From CAZOLI01 sp964580675 (lineage in GTDB: Bacteria; Planctomycetota; MHYJ01; CAYXQY01): a stretch of 57,914 bases of DNA. The DNA lies in assembly GCA_964580675.1 (NCBI GenBank), contig CAZOLI010000019.1, positions 1 through 57,914 on the forward strand. Direction: 5' to 3'. Position 1 is the stretch's first letter, and each line of letters opens with the position of its first letter. The notes under the pieces are model-generated. The model ran no database searches. It saw only the letters and a list, made by a program, of their open reading frames with translations, and had not been told where the DNA came from. Shown here one piece after another: positions 9,457 to 17,459 of the stretch. Made by a program: the position numbers and the translations under genes.

Positions 9457-11422
9457 TTTTTTGTTCCGAATCCGTTTGCCAGTGGGTTCCGACGACGACG
9501 GTACCGGCACCGTGGTAGTCGTAGGAGTCAATGCCGAAGTCCATTTCGTAAGGGTTTTTGCGAATGCCGAAGAACATTCGGGTATCCTTTAAATGATGTT
9601 CGTTGACAACCGGTTTGTGAACCCGATTAAATTCCCTGATTGGCTTGGGCTTGTTTGACTCCACCCCGGGATAGAGGAACCACCATTTCTTGAAGGGGTT
9701 CTCCGGCATGTGGTCTTTTCGATAGCCGGCGAGATCCCGGTTCGAGAGGTGCTGTTTTACCTGATGGTTCGAAACGATGCTGAATTTTTTGGTTGTGCCA
9801 TCCTGGAAGTTTATGTCTTTTCCGGTCAGGCCTCCGGGGGCGTAAAGTGTGCCGTTTCGATCCACGAGAACAGGAACGTGAAGATCAAAGCCGAGTCCAT
9901 TGGTCACTTTGTACGTGTTGTCGTTCAGTCGTTGGATCTGGAGCCGCCCGCGAAAATCCATCTGTTGCACACTTTCCAGGTAGTGGGGCGTACGGGCCGA
10001 TGCCGGCTCACCGTTCAGGTACTGAGCATCGCTCTGCATGTGGAGCCACGTGGTTTGACTGACCTCTTCCCCTTCCTTCATGAGAGGATCCACAAGGGTG
10101 GATGGTTGGTATTTGAGTCCGCGAGATGGAGAAAGCCCCATATGCAGCAGATACCGGTTCTGCTGAACGGCCCGGTTCTCGGTATTGTGAATGGTCATCA
10201 GGGAATAGGATCGAACATCCGAGCCCAGGCCGTGTTTCAAAAAGTCCCAGGCAAAGATGATGGACGTTGCGAAAATGGACAGTAGGGGAATGGTCACGAC
10301 AAGGAGGGATATTTTCTTTTTGTGTTTGAGGTACAGGTAGTTTGCGGGCCCAATAATGGTCACGAAAACAAACAGCAGGCCGAGACCGGTGAGCACGGGA
10401 ATGCCGCGGAGTTCGTCAATCATTAACTGATCAGGAATGACGGGGGAGGCTCCTCGTCCCGATCCCGGGTTTTTCCATCCATTGCGATTCCACCACTGGA
10501 AGCGATTGTTTCTGAGAAACGAGAGGGAGAACCTCGAGAGATTTCCCGGGGACGTTCCTCTTCCCGCCGTTTTTCGAAAGTAGTTTCGCAGTTCCGCCGA
10601 GCGTTCGGAGCCGAGCAGACAGATGAGACCCTCCAGATACGTAAAACTTTGGGTGTCGCCCGCCAATTTTGTTCTGGATAGGGGCGAAGGAAGCCATTCT
10701 CCCGGTGGTTGTTTTTGTTGTTTTACGTCCGCGGGCACATCCGTCAGAACAAGATTCCCCCCGGAGGCCAGCCAACTGAAGAGGGTTTGTTTGGTGTCCG
10801 GAGACGCGCTTTTCAGGTCGTTCCAGGGGACAAAAACAGCGTCGAACGCGGATAGTGCTCGCCAGTCCGACCAGAGCCGGGAAAGAGCCACAGGCTGCAG
10901 GTACGGCGGATAAATCCGTCCCGCCTCATCGACGTCCATGCTGTATTGCTGGATTTGTCCCGGTCTCGAACCCGCAATCAGAAAATTTGTTTTGGTTCGT
11001 TCCCTTCCGGCCCCGAGTCGTAGCGTTGCAAGTTGTCCGGACTCTCCCTGATTGTCCGAGACCATAATGGAAATGGATTCCGTTCGTGGCCAGGCCGGAC
11101 AGAGCAGCGTTATTCGCTCCGGATTCAGGTGTTTCGGGCTGTATTTTGCGCTTCGCTCCCAGACGGTGGCCATTACTTTTGACTTCCCGGTGGCCTTTAT
11201 TTCAAAGGTTACGTTTTTTCGGGAGGGATCCACGGTGATGTCGACAGGGATCAGACCGCCGTATGGGTGCTTGGGACCGGTGTAATCAAGTTTGATGGTT
11301 CCGGTCCGAAAATTTCGGGTCTGGGAGAAAGCGGGCCCGGAGGAGGTGACGTGAAGAAGAAAAAGAAGAACGAGGAAAAGGAGCGCTTTCAGGAATGTAA
11401 TACGTTGGTCGAATCCGGTCAT
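9449..11422 (-). CDS. GldG-like / GATase1-like extracytoplasmic membrane protein
   Basis: This 657-aa protein has an N-terminal signal anchor (about 9-27), an extracytoplasmic beta-rich region, a GATase1-like segment (FVPWNDLKSASPDTKQ to GGNLVLTDVP, about 197-229) and two adjacent membrane helices (342-366 and 371-393). A large second extracytoplasmic domain follows. Its place next to an ABC-2 ATPase/permease pair resembles GldG-type auxiliary subunits, but the match is by architecture only. The start ATG 11422 overlaps the MoxR stop by 4 nt (ATGA), and its own stop overlaps the ABC ATPase start by 8 nt. Confidence 0.7.
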   Translation of the reverse strand: MTGFDQRITFLKALLFLVLLFLLHVTSSGPAFSQTRNFRTGTIKLDYTGPKHPYGGLIPVDITVDPSRKNVTFEIKATGKSKVMATVWERSAKYSPKHLNPERITLLCPAWPRTESISIMVSDNQGESGQLATLRLGAGRERTKTNFLIAGSRPGQIQQYSMDVDEAGRIYPPYLQPVALSRLWSDWRALSAFDAVFVPWNDLKSASPDTKQTLFSWLASGGNLVLTDVPADVKQQKQPPGEWLPSPLSRTKLAGDTQSFTYLEGLICLLGSERSAELRNYFRKTAGRGTSPGNLSRFSLSFLRNNRFQWWNRNGWKNPGSGRGASPVIPDQLMIDELRGIPVLTGLGLLFVFVTIIGPANYLYLKHKKKISLLVVTIPLLSIFATSIIFAWDFLKHGLGSDVRSYSLMTIHNTENRAVQQNRYLLHMGLSPSRGLKYQPSTLVDPLMKEGEEVSQTTWLHMQSDAQYLNGEPASARTPHYLESVQQMDFRGRLQIQRLNDNTYKVTNGLGFDLHVPVLVDRNGTLYAPGGLTGKDINFQDGTTKKFSIVSNHQVKQHLSNRDLAGYRKDHMPENPFKKWWFLYPGVESNKPKPIREFNRVHKPVVNEHHLKDTRMFFGIRKNPYEMDFGIDSYDYHGAGTVVVGTHWQTDSEQKND

Positions 11423-12483
11423 GTCCCCTGTCTGGCTTTGTTTCCTTCAGGCCGTAATGTTTCGGGCAGGTCCTCCGAAAGGGTCGGCGTATCCTCGACA
11501 ATTCTGTTGATGACGTCAAAGGCGGTCACGTCGTCGAGACGGGCCTCGTGATTCAGAATAATACGATGGTTCATGGCGGGGCCGGCCACCGCTTTGATGT
11601 CCTCAAAGTCCACGGCCGGTCGTTCTTCAAGAAGAGCGTGCGCGCGAGCGGCCTGACTGATACTGAGACCCGCTCTCGGGCTGGCTCCGTACTCGACGTA
11701 CTGATCGATGAATTCACCTTCGCCTCCGTATCCGGGATGCGTGGCCGAGACGATTCTTGAAATGTAACGGGCGGCGGGTTTGGAAAGATGGATCCGCGGA
11801 ACCATATCCAGGAGGTCCTTAAGCCGTTCTCCGGAACAGACGGGTTCCAGTTCCGGGGGGGCACCGGACGGTCGGCTGGTTAGTATTTTTTCAAGCGTGT
11901 CTTCCTCCACGGTGGACACCACCAGGCGGAACCGGAACCGGTCCATCTGGGCCTCCGGTAACGGATACGTTCCTTCCATGTCGATGGGATTCTGGGTGGC
12001 AAGTACGAAAAACGGTTCCGGCAGGGATCGTTGTTCACCGAGTACCGTTACGGTTCGTTCCTCCATGGATTCCAGCAGCGCCGATTGCGTTTTCGGGGAG
12101 GCGCGATTTATTTCATCGGCAAGCACAATGTTGGCGAAGATCGGGCCGTGGTGAAACTCAAATGTTTTTGACGTTTTCTCCTCTTCAATGATGTGACTTC
12201 CCGTGATGTCGGTGGGCAACAGATCAGGGGTGAACTGGATCCGTTCGAACTTCATGTCAAGCAGTTGGGAAAGGGATCGAACGATCTGCGTCTTTCCGAG
12301 TCCAGGAAGGCCCTCGAGGAGAACGTGTCCCCTGCTCAGCAGACAGACAAGCACCTGCGTGAGAAGCTCGTCTTTACCGAAAATTACTTTTTTAAGACCA
12401 TTTAGAATCTCTTCGCAGAGACCGGCGGTCTCGGCAAGTTCCTGTTCGGAGAGAAGATCGTTGTTCCGGTCTTCGGTAACCAT
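11419..12483 (-). CDS. MoxR family AAA+ ATPase (operon copy)
   Basis: In 354 aa it shows Walker A GLPGLGKT (58-65), Walker B IVLADEIN (119-126), the sensor-1 region (FVLATQNPIDMEGTYPLPEA) and the RHDxR-like C-terminal segment region (GASPRAGL) typical of MoxR ATPases. MoxR proteins act as chaperone-like partners of VWA proteins, often in envelope or stress functions. It is followed without a gap by the GldG-like, ABC, DUF58, BatA-like and double-VWA genes. A second MoxR gene lies at 21686-22723. Confidence 0.95.
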   Translation of the reverse strand: MVTEDRNNDLLSEQELAETAGLCEEILNGLKKVIFGKDELLTQVLVCLLSRGHVLLEGLPGLGKTQIVRSLSQLLDMKFERIQFTPDLLPTDITGSHIIEEEKTSKTFEFHHGPIFANIVLADEINRASPKTQSALLESMEERTVTVLGEQRSLPEPFFVLATQNPIDMEGTYPLPEAQMDRFRFRLVVSTVEEDTLEKILTSRPSGAPPELEPVCSGERLKDLLDMVPRIHLSKPAARYISRIVSATHPGYGGEGEFIDQYVEYGASPRAGLSISQAARAHALLEERPAVDFEDIKAVAGPAMNHRIILNHEARLDDVTAFDVINRIVEDTPTLSEDLPETLRPEGNKARQGT

Positions 12484-12543
12484 GGAAACGATGATTCAAT
12501 CAGCGCAATCGTTGCGTTCCCGGATGCATCCGGAGGGAACGGT

Positions 12544-12900
12544 TTATTTGTCGTCGTTGCTTTTGAAATACTGTTTGATCACCGGATGGTAACGGGGGGA
12601 GATCCGGCGGGAGTTTGTCTCGAATTCCCTGTTTTTCCGGGTGCCCCCCCCCTGCGGAGTTGATCCTTCGCCGGGGGATTGATTGATGGCCCGCTGTCTC
12701 TGTTTTCTTAACACCTGGCTTTTTTCGGGATCCCCCACCTTCCCCTTTGCTTTTTTGGTTTTAAATTTTGCGTCGTTCTTCTTGGTTTCCTCTCCCCAGA
12801 TCGACGGACCGCTCCCTTTTCCCTTGCCGGGTTTGCCGGACGCTCGAGGTTTCGGGGGTTTCATTCCCTTTCCCCTTCGGAATTTTTTCTTGCCGCTCAT
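12544..12900 (-). CDS. Small, very basic protein, possible C-terminal part of the preceding gene product
   Basis: An open frame of 118 aa rich in Lys, Gly and Pro. It ends with RRISPRYHPVIKQYFKSN. Similar ..P.Y...V..YF.. endings close longer proteins in MoxR operons of related bacteria (recalled, not searched). It begins 27 nt downstream of the stop of the Lys-rich 387-aa protein, in a different frame, and 60 nt before moxR. It may be a real small gene or the tail of the upstream protein separated by a frameshift. No domain is recognised. Confidence 0.5.
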   Translation of the reverse strand: MSGKKKFRRGKGMKPPKPRASGKPGKGKGSGPSIWGEETKKNDAKFKTKKAKGKVGDPEKSQVLRKQRQRAINQSPGEGSTPQGGGTRKNREFETNSRRISPRYHPVIKQYFKSNDDK

Positions 12901-12927
12901 ACCCGGAGCGGCCCCTTTACACGACGG

Positions 12928-14091
12928 TCACGTCCCCTTCCTGTGCATTTTCCTGTGTTTTTTGGCCAGTTTCTTCTTGAGTTTTTTCCAGGCTTTCCGT
13001 CGTTTTTTTCGTGCTTTCCGCCATTTCTTCATATTTTTTCGGGATAATTTCTTCAGTTTTCCGCTTTTCTTCATCTTCTGGAATTTCCGGGCCTTTTTGA
13101 TGCGTTTTTTCATTTCGGGACTGGAGCCGACCCCGGAGTTTTCCAGTTGTTTGAGCGTGGAGGAAGCCGATTTTTCCAGATTCTTTTGTTGGACCTCGTT
13201 CGTGTTTCCGGGTTTCTTTTTGTTGTTTGTTCCGTCTCCCGATTGTTTCCCGTTCCCCGATTTCCCGGAAGTTGATTTGTTCCGGTTCTGTTTTGTGTTG
13301 CCGTCCGGTCTGCCTCCTTCTCCTTTTTTCGTCGACATTTTTTCCGCGACCTCCTCCGCCCGGCTTACGGCCCTTGAACTTCTCTCAACGGAACGGTTCA
13401 CTTCCTTCTCGGCGGAGTCGAGCACGGCCCAGGGATTGTCCCGGTTTCGGTCCGATTGATCGCCGGACGTCTTCAGCTTCTTCAGTTTCTTCTTCAGACG
13501 CTCTGCTTTCTCCTCCTTCATCAGGTTGTTTTTCTCCACCGTTTTTATTTTTTCCAGAAGCTCCTCCGTTTTCTGGCTGACGAGAGGGTTCTGATTTTGA
13601 TCGGCGTCCGCCTGACGAACGTCCGGAAGGGGGGTCACCCAAATAAGAGCAAGGAACAAAAGGGCTGGTCCAATCGATCGAAATACGGGCATCCAGTTCA
13701 GGGAGGGGAGGTCCCCGGGATGCTGTCGGGCCTGTTCCAGGACGTACTGTTTCCATTCTTCGCTATCGGCACCGGTTTCCTCCATGGCGATCAGAAGGTT
13801 TTTTCCGTCGATCTGACGGTCCAGAAGAGCGGTAATGTCTTCGTCCGTAACCGTTTTCCAGGAGGAGGTCAGAAGAGGAACGAGAATGCTCCCCGCGACC
13901 AGCACCCCACCATACAGGGAAAAGGACATCAACCCGGGGGCGAACACCCTTGCAAACAAAATAAGTGTTCCCCAGAGAAACAGGCTACCGGCGATCCATG
14001 GTGGAACGGAGGACAGAAATTCTCCAAGTCGGATCCGTCTGGTAAGCTTCGTTCGCAGTTCCTGCAGTGAGTAGTCTTTTCCCGGGTTCAT
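12928..14091 (-). CDS. DUF4175-like membrane protein with Lys-rich coiled-coil tail
   Basis: The 387-aa protein has three N-terminal membrane helices (about 31-51, 56-75 and 138-154). The remaining 230 residues are a charged, Lys/Glu/Asn-rich, probably coiled or disordered region. Proteins with this layout stand at the head of MoxR/BatA operons in Planctomycetota. The start is placed at ATG 14091 because a GGGAG ribosome-binding site lies 4-5 nt upstream; the frame is open to 14178 but that leader has no support. It probably opens the operon that runs to 1230. Confidence 0.65.
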   Translation of the reverse strand: MNPGKDYSLQELRTKLTRRIRLGEFLSSVPPWIAGSLFLWGTLILFARVFAPGLMSFSLYGGVLVAGSILVPLLTSSWKTVTDEDITALLDRQIDGKNLLIAMEETGADSEEWKQYVLEQARQHPGDLPSLNWMPVFRSIGPALLFLALIWVTPLPDVRQADADQNQNPLVSQKTEELLEKIKTVEKNNLMKEEKAERLKKKLKKLKTSGDQSDRNRDNPWAVLDSAEKEVNRSVERSSRAVSRAEEVAEKMSTKKGEGGRPDGNTKQNRNKSTSGKSGNGKQSGDGTNNKKKPGNTNEVQQKNLEKSASSTLKQLENSGVGSSPEMKKRIKKARKFQKMKKSGKLKKLSRKNMKKWRKARKKRRKAWKKLKKKLAKKHRKMHRKGT

Positions 14092-14266
14092 TTTCTCCCG
14101 TTCAGTGAATCTGATGTTTGATTCCACCACCGATGAACAGGTGCAGTATAGGTAAAAACCGTCCGGATTGAAATACACGAGGTCCTGTTTAGCACCTGTG
14201 TCCTGCTTCCCGTGGTCGGACCGATTTCATCGTGAGAACGTTGACGAAGATAATTTTGGCGGTCTA

Positions 14267-14896
14267 TTAGCCGTCATCGGAATTACGACCCGTGATTCGC
14301 TCGTAATCAAGGTACCATCTCCCGTTGTTTTTGATGGTGTGGATCTCTTTGATTTGCTTTCCAGTACGGACGTTGATAACCGCTCTGTCTCCGTTTTGCT
14401 CGATGGATTGAATGGTTCCTTCGTACGTTTTGTACGGGTTTTTCCGATTGTGTTTCTCCATGAGCTGAAATAGGTCATTCATGAAGGCCGTTTCGTCGAC
14501 GTCCTTCATTAATGTTTCAAAGGTTTCTCGCATGTTCTGGTGGTTGGTGTTTGACGAACTCAGGAGGTTTTTTCTTCGTTTTCGGATGCCGTGTTTTTCC
14601 TCAATGCTTCGTAGATCCTCGAGCAACGCCGATTCGTTTTCCCGGTTCTGGTTCGGCAACATTTCCGGCATACCCACGGAAAAATAAAGGGAGCCGATAA
14701 ATATGGCCTGGTCTTTCTCAGGAATCAGCCCGAGGAGTTTTTCGGCATCTTTTTGCTTAACGGCTTTCTGATACGTTCGGAACACCTTTCGAGGTGTGTT
14801 TTCGCGTTTGGATCCGCAGCCGGCAAATAGAAGAACAGCGAAGAGAACGGAGAGAAGACCGGAAATGAAGGCGGAACGTGCGGTGAACATGGTCAT
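14267..14896 (-). CDS. Putative lipoprotein of unknown function
   Basis: A 209-aa protein with a lipoprotein signal: hydrophobic segment at 9-24 and lipobox FAGC with Cys27. After the Cys comes a helical domain (KVFRTYQKAVKQKDAEKLLGLIP) resembling the DUF4878/SnoaL-like start seen in small secreted proteins, and a C-terminal beta part (GDRAVINVRTGKQIKEI). Function unknown. It lies 14 nt downstream of the esterase gene. No Shine-Dalgarno is seen; the sequence before ATG is pyrimidine-rich. Confidence 0.75.
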   Translation of the reverse strand: MTMFTARSAFISGLLSVLFAVLLFAGCGSKRENTPRKVFRTYQKAVKQKDAEKLLGLIPEKDQAIFIGSLYFSVGMPEMLPNQNRENESALLEDLRSIEEKHGIRKRRKNLLSSSNTNHQNMRETFETLMKDVDETAFMNDLFQLMEKHNRKNPYKTYEGTIQSIEQNGDRAVINVRTGKQIKEIHTIKNNGRWYLDYERITGRNSDDG

Positions 14897-14910
14897 ATGA
14901 GGAGGATCTG

Positions 14911-15936
14911 TCAGGTTATTTGTTCGAATTGTGAAGTCAATTCTTCAAGAACGTCCGGATAGACGGCCCGTGTTTTCATGTGCCCGCCGTCGAATTCCTC
15001 GTATTCGTGGTCCACATGTAATTCGTTGAGTTTGTCGTGGAGTATCCGGGCACCCAGCTGAAGGTGGAACTCGTCATTTTTTCCCACATTCATATAGAGG
15101 TAGTTCAGTTCCTTCAGGTTGTCCACGTGTTCTTCCACCATATAAACCGGGTCGTGTTGTTCCCATCTGTTCCAGACCTCCTCCCGAAACTCCCCTGTTT
15201 CTTCGTCGAAGGGGAGATCGAATGAACCGGGATTGTCCGGGTCCGGAGAATAGCAGGCGGACATGGCAATGATGTTAAACACGACAAAATCATTTTTCCC
15301 CTTCATCTTCCTGTTCCGGAATTCATCAAGCCATGCTTCCTTGGATCCTTTTTCCGTTATGGCATCGGCGGCATCGGGAATGTCCGGCATGTAACAGTAT
15401 TTAAACATCATGTCTCCTGCATGACAGCCGATGACACCGAACGTTTCGGGGTGCTTCATGCCCAGCCGGAGTGCGCCATAGCCCCCGCTTGACTTTCCGA
15501 AGATGCCGCAACCGGACGGTTCCTCGATCGTTCGGTATTCGGATTGCACGAACGGAAGAACTTCCTCGATCAGGTAGGACCTGTACGGGCCCACGGCCGG
15601 AGAATTCATGTACTGCGAACCGCCGAGACTGGTTTTGCAGTCGGGGAACACCATAATTGCGGGAGATCCTCTGTTCTGTTGGAGGAGGGATTCGTACTGG
15701 TGGTGGATGCCCGGTACGAAGGTTGAATCTTTGAGGTATTTTCGTGAACTTCCCCCGAAGCCACTCAGTACGAAGAGAACGGGGTATTTCGTTTCGGTTT
15801 CTTCGTATCCCGGTGGAAGGTAGACGTGAATGTTCCGTTTGTGTGGATCGTCAAGGGGATTTCCTTCGAGTAATTCGCTATGATGCTCGCGAACTGTAAC
15901 GCGGCCGTCCAGGTCGGTTTCATTCCAGATCATCAT
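14911..15936 (-). CDS. Putative esterase (esterase D / Fes-like alpha/beta hydrolase)
   Basis: The protein belongs to the putative-esterase branch of alpha/beta hydrolases. In the 341-aa reading there is a nucleophile elbow GKSSG (147-151, Ser149), a late Asp in VGKNDEF and a His in DGGHMKT, giving a complete triad. The start ATG 15936 (MMIWNETDLDG) is chosen because the alternative at 16029 would overlap yjbQ by 65 nt and adds a non-conserved leader. No signal peptide is seen in this reading, so it is probably cytoplasmic. Substrate is not predictable. Confidence 0.8.
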   Translation of the reverse strand: MMIWNETDLDGRVTVREHHSELLEGNPLDDPHKRNIHVYLPPGYEETETKYPVLFVLSGFGGSSRKYLKDSTFVPGIHHQYESLLQQNRGSPAIMVFPDCKTSLGGSQYMNSPAVGPYRSYLIEEVLPFVQSEYRTIEEPSGCGIFGKSSGGYGALRLGMKHPETFGVIGCHAGDMMFKYCYMPDIPDAADAITEKGSKEAWLDEFRNRKMKGKNDFVVFNIIAMSACYSPDPDNPGSFDLPFDEETGEFREEVWNRWEQHDPVYMVEEHVDNLKELNYLYMNVGKNDEFHLQLGARILHDKLNELHVDHEYEEFDGGHMKTRAVYPDVLEELTSQFEQIT

Positions 15937-15964
15937 TTTCGGTTCGTGAACGAGGTGACACAGA

Positions 15965-16381
15965 TCAGTCCGACGTGTTGAGGATGGAAACGGTGATGTT
16001 TCTTTTTTTGCCGTGGGCGCGATGTTCAAAGAGAAAGATACCCTGCCAGGTTCCCAGTGCGAGTTGACCGTTCTGTACCGGAATGGTTTCGGACGTGTTT
16101 GTCAGAGCGGAACGGATGTGGGAGGGCATGTCATCGGGTCCTTCCGTGGTATGCGTGTACCAGTTTTCTCCTTCCGGGGCAATGCGTTCAAAAAACTCCT
16201 CCAGGTCCCGACGGGCGGAAGGATCCGCATTTTCCTGAATCAAAAGACTTCCGGATGTGTGGTGGATGAATATATTGCAAACACCGTTTCCTATGCCCGA
16301 GCGTTTTACGATATCCTTTACCCTGCCCGTAATGTCCTCAAGACCTTTCCCGTCTGTTTGGACCGATATGGTTTCCTGCAT
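15965..16381 (-). CDS. yjbQ: YjbQ / UPF0047 family protein
   Basis: A compact 138-aa member of the UPF0047 family, matching its usual length. Visible family motifs are FIHHTSGSLLIQENADP, HTTEGPDDMPSHIRSAL and LGTWQGIFLFEHR, which carry the conserved His, Glu and Asp residues. Some members show weak thiamine-phosphate synthase activity, but the physiological role is unsettled. The start is 2 nt after the stop of the preceding secreted-protein gene, so the two are co-transcribed. Confidence 0.93.
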   Translation of the reverse strand: MQETISVQTDGKGLEDITGRVKDIVKRSGIGNGVCNIFIHHTSGSLLIQENADPSARRDLEEFFERIAPEGENWYTHTTEGPDDMPSHIRSALTNTSETIPVQNGQLALGTWQGIFLFEHRAHGKKRNITVSILNTSD

Positions 16382-16383
16382 GT

Positions 16384-17385
16384 TTAACGATGGTGGTGAT
16401 GGTGACGGTGGGAACCGGAACCGAACCGGAAGGTCCCTTTCACGCTTCCAATTTCGAAGTTGCCTTTCAGGCGAAACCCGAAGTGACGGTGTCTGACGCT
16501 CCGCCGGGAACGAAATGTGGATCCGAATCCCGTTCCGCTTCGGATAATTGTGGGAGATGAGTAGTAAAAATAGGAGGGGGAGTGGTAATACCGGTTGTAC
16601 CGGGAACGGTACGGAAACGAATCCGCTGGAGATTCGTAGGAGGATTCCTCGTCCCCTGCCCGCCGTCGATTTCGACTGCCGTCGTCGGAACGGGGTTTCC
16701 CCGACGTACCACCCGTTTCAAACCGCCCCTTCGCAATTCGACGGTCATCCAGGTACACCGAAATCTCCACGTTTCCGGCGTCAAGGGAAACCAGCATGAT
16801 TTCAACGTGACGTTTCTCCCCAATCCGGAAGAGGAGCTGTTTGTCCGAAGAAGCGGTACGGATGCTCCACTGTCCTTTCTCCGAAGGTGTGTATAGCGTT
16901 CCATCCGGTTGAAGCGTGAAGAATTCCGTTTTTGGAACGGTGGAAACGGTAAAGGTTTTTGACGAGCGATCGACGGTGATGTACAGAGGTTCGGAACCCG
17001 AGTTTGAGAATGAAAACGAGGGTTGATCCGGTTTCCGGGCGGGTTTGTTTTTCTGGTTTGGTTTCTGCTGTTCTGATTTTTCCTGATCCGTCCCGGATTT
17101 GTCTGATTGTTCTTCGGCTGTTTCCGAGAGCGCTCGCGCTTTGTCAATGACCGATTCAGGAACTCCCCTGTCCTTCATTTTCTTTGCCTTCTCCGGTGTA
17201 ATGTGTTCCACGGTCCCGATGATTTCCAGGTGTTCGTTGATCACGTCCGGTGTAATACCGTCCTCGTGCAGTTGAATGATCTCCTTCACGGATACGTCGT
17301 CTTCCGCAGTGGCCGTTTTTGTGGCAAACAGGAATCCTGTAAGAAGAACGACCAGAACAAGTGCCTTCCGTTTGTGGTTTCTCAT
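16384..17385 (-). CDS. Secreted protein with helical repeat and His-rich C-terminus
   Basis: A 333-aa protein with an N-terminal signal peptide (cleavage plausible after ATA at about 27). Two copies of a short helical motif follow: VKEIIQLHEDGITPDVI and EKAKKMKDRGVPESVIDKA, a pattern frequent in planctomycete secreted proteins. The middle is low-complexity and polar, then comes a beta-rich part and a basic, Ser/Tyr-rich tail ending in HRHHHHHR. The His cluster could bind metal, but this is only a suggestion. Family unknown. Confidence 0.7.
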   Translation of the reverse strand: MRNHKRKALVLVVLLTGFLFATKTATAEDDVSVKEIIQLHEDGITPDVINEHLEIIGTVEHITPEKAKKMKDRGVPESVIDKARALSETAEEQSDKSGTDQEKSEQQKPNQKNKPARKPDQPSFSFSNSGSEPLYITVDRSSKTFTVSTVPKTEFFTLQPDGTLYTPSEKGQWSIRTASSDKQLLFRIGEKRHVEIMLVSLDAGNVEISVYLDDRRIAKGRFETGGTSGKPRSDDGSRNRRRAGDEESSYESPADSFPYRSRYNRYYHSPSYFYYSSPTIIRSGTGFGSTFRSRRSVRHRHFGFRLKGNFEIGSVKGTFRFGSGSHRHHHHHR

Positions 17386-17459
17386 GATTGTGAGGCTCCC
17401 CGTAATTTGGTATTTGGACCTGTTGTCAACCTGGTGGTTCCTCCGGCACCGGTTCGTGG

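Noticed and set aside
12683..13459. 258-aa open frame on the plus strand
   Set aside because: It is the Phe-rich antisense shadow of the Lys-rich DUF4175-like and small basic genes.
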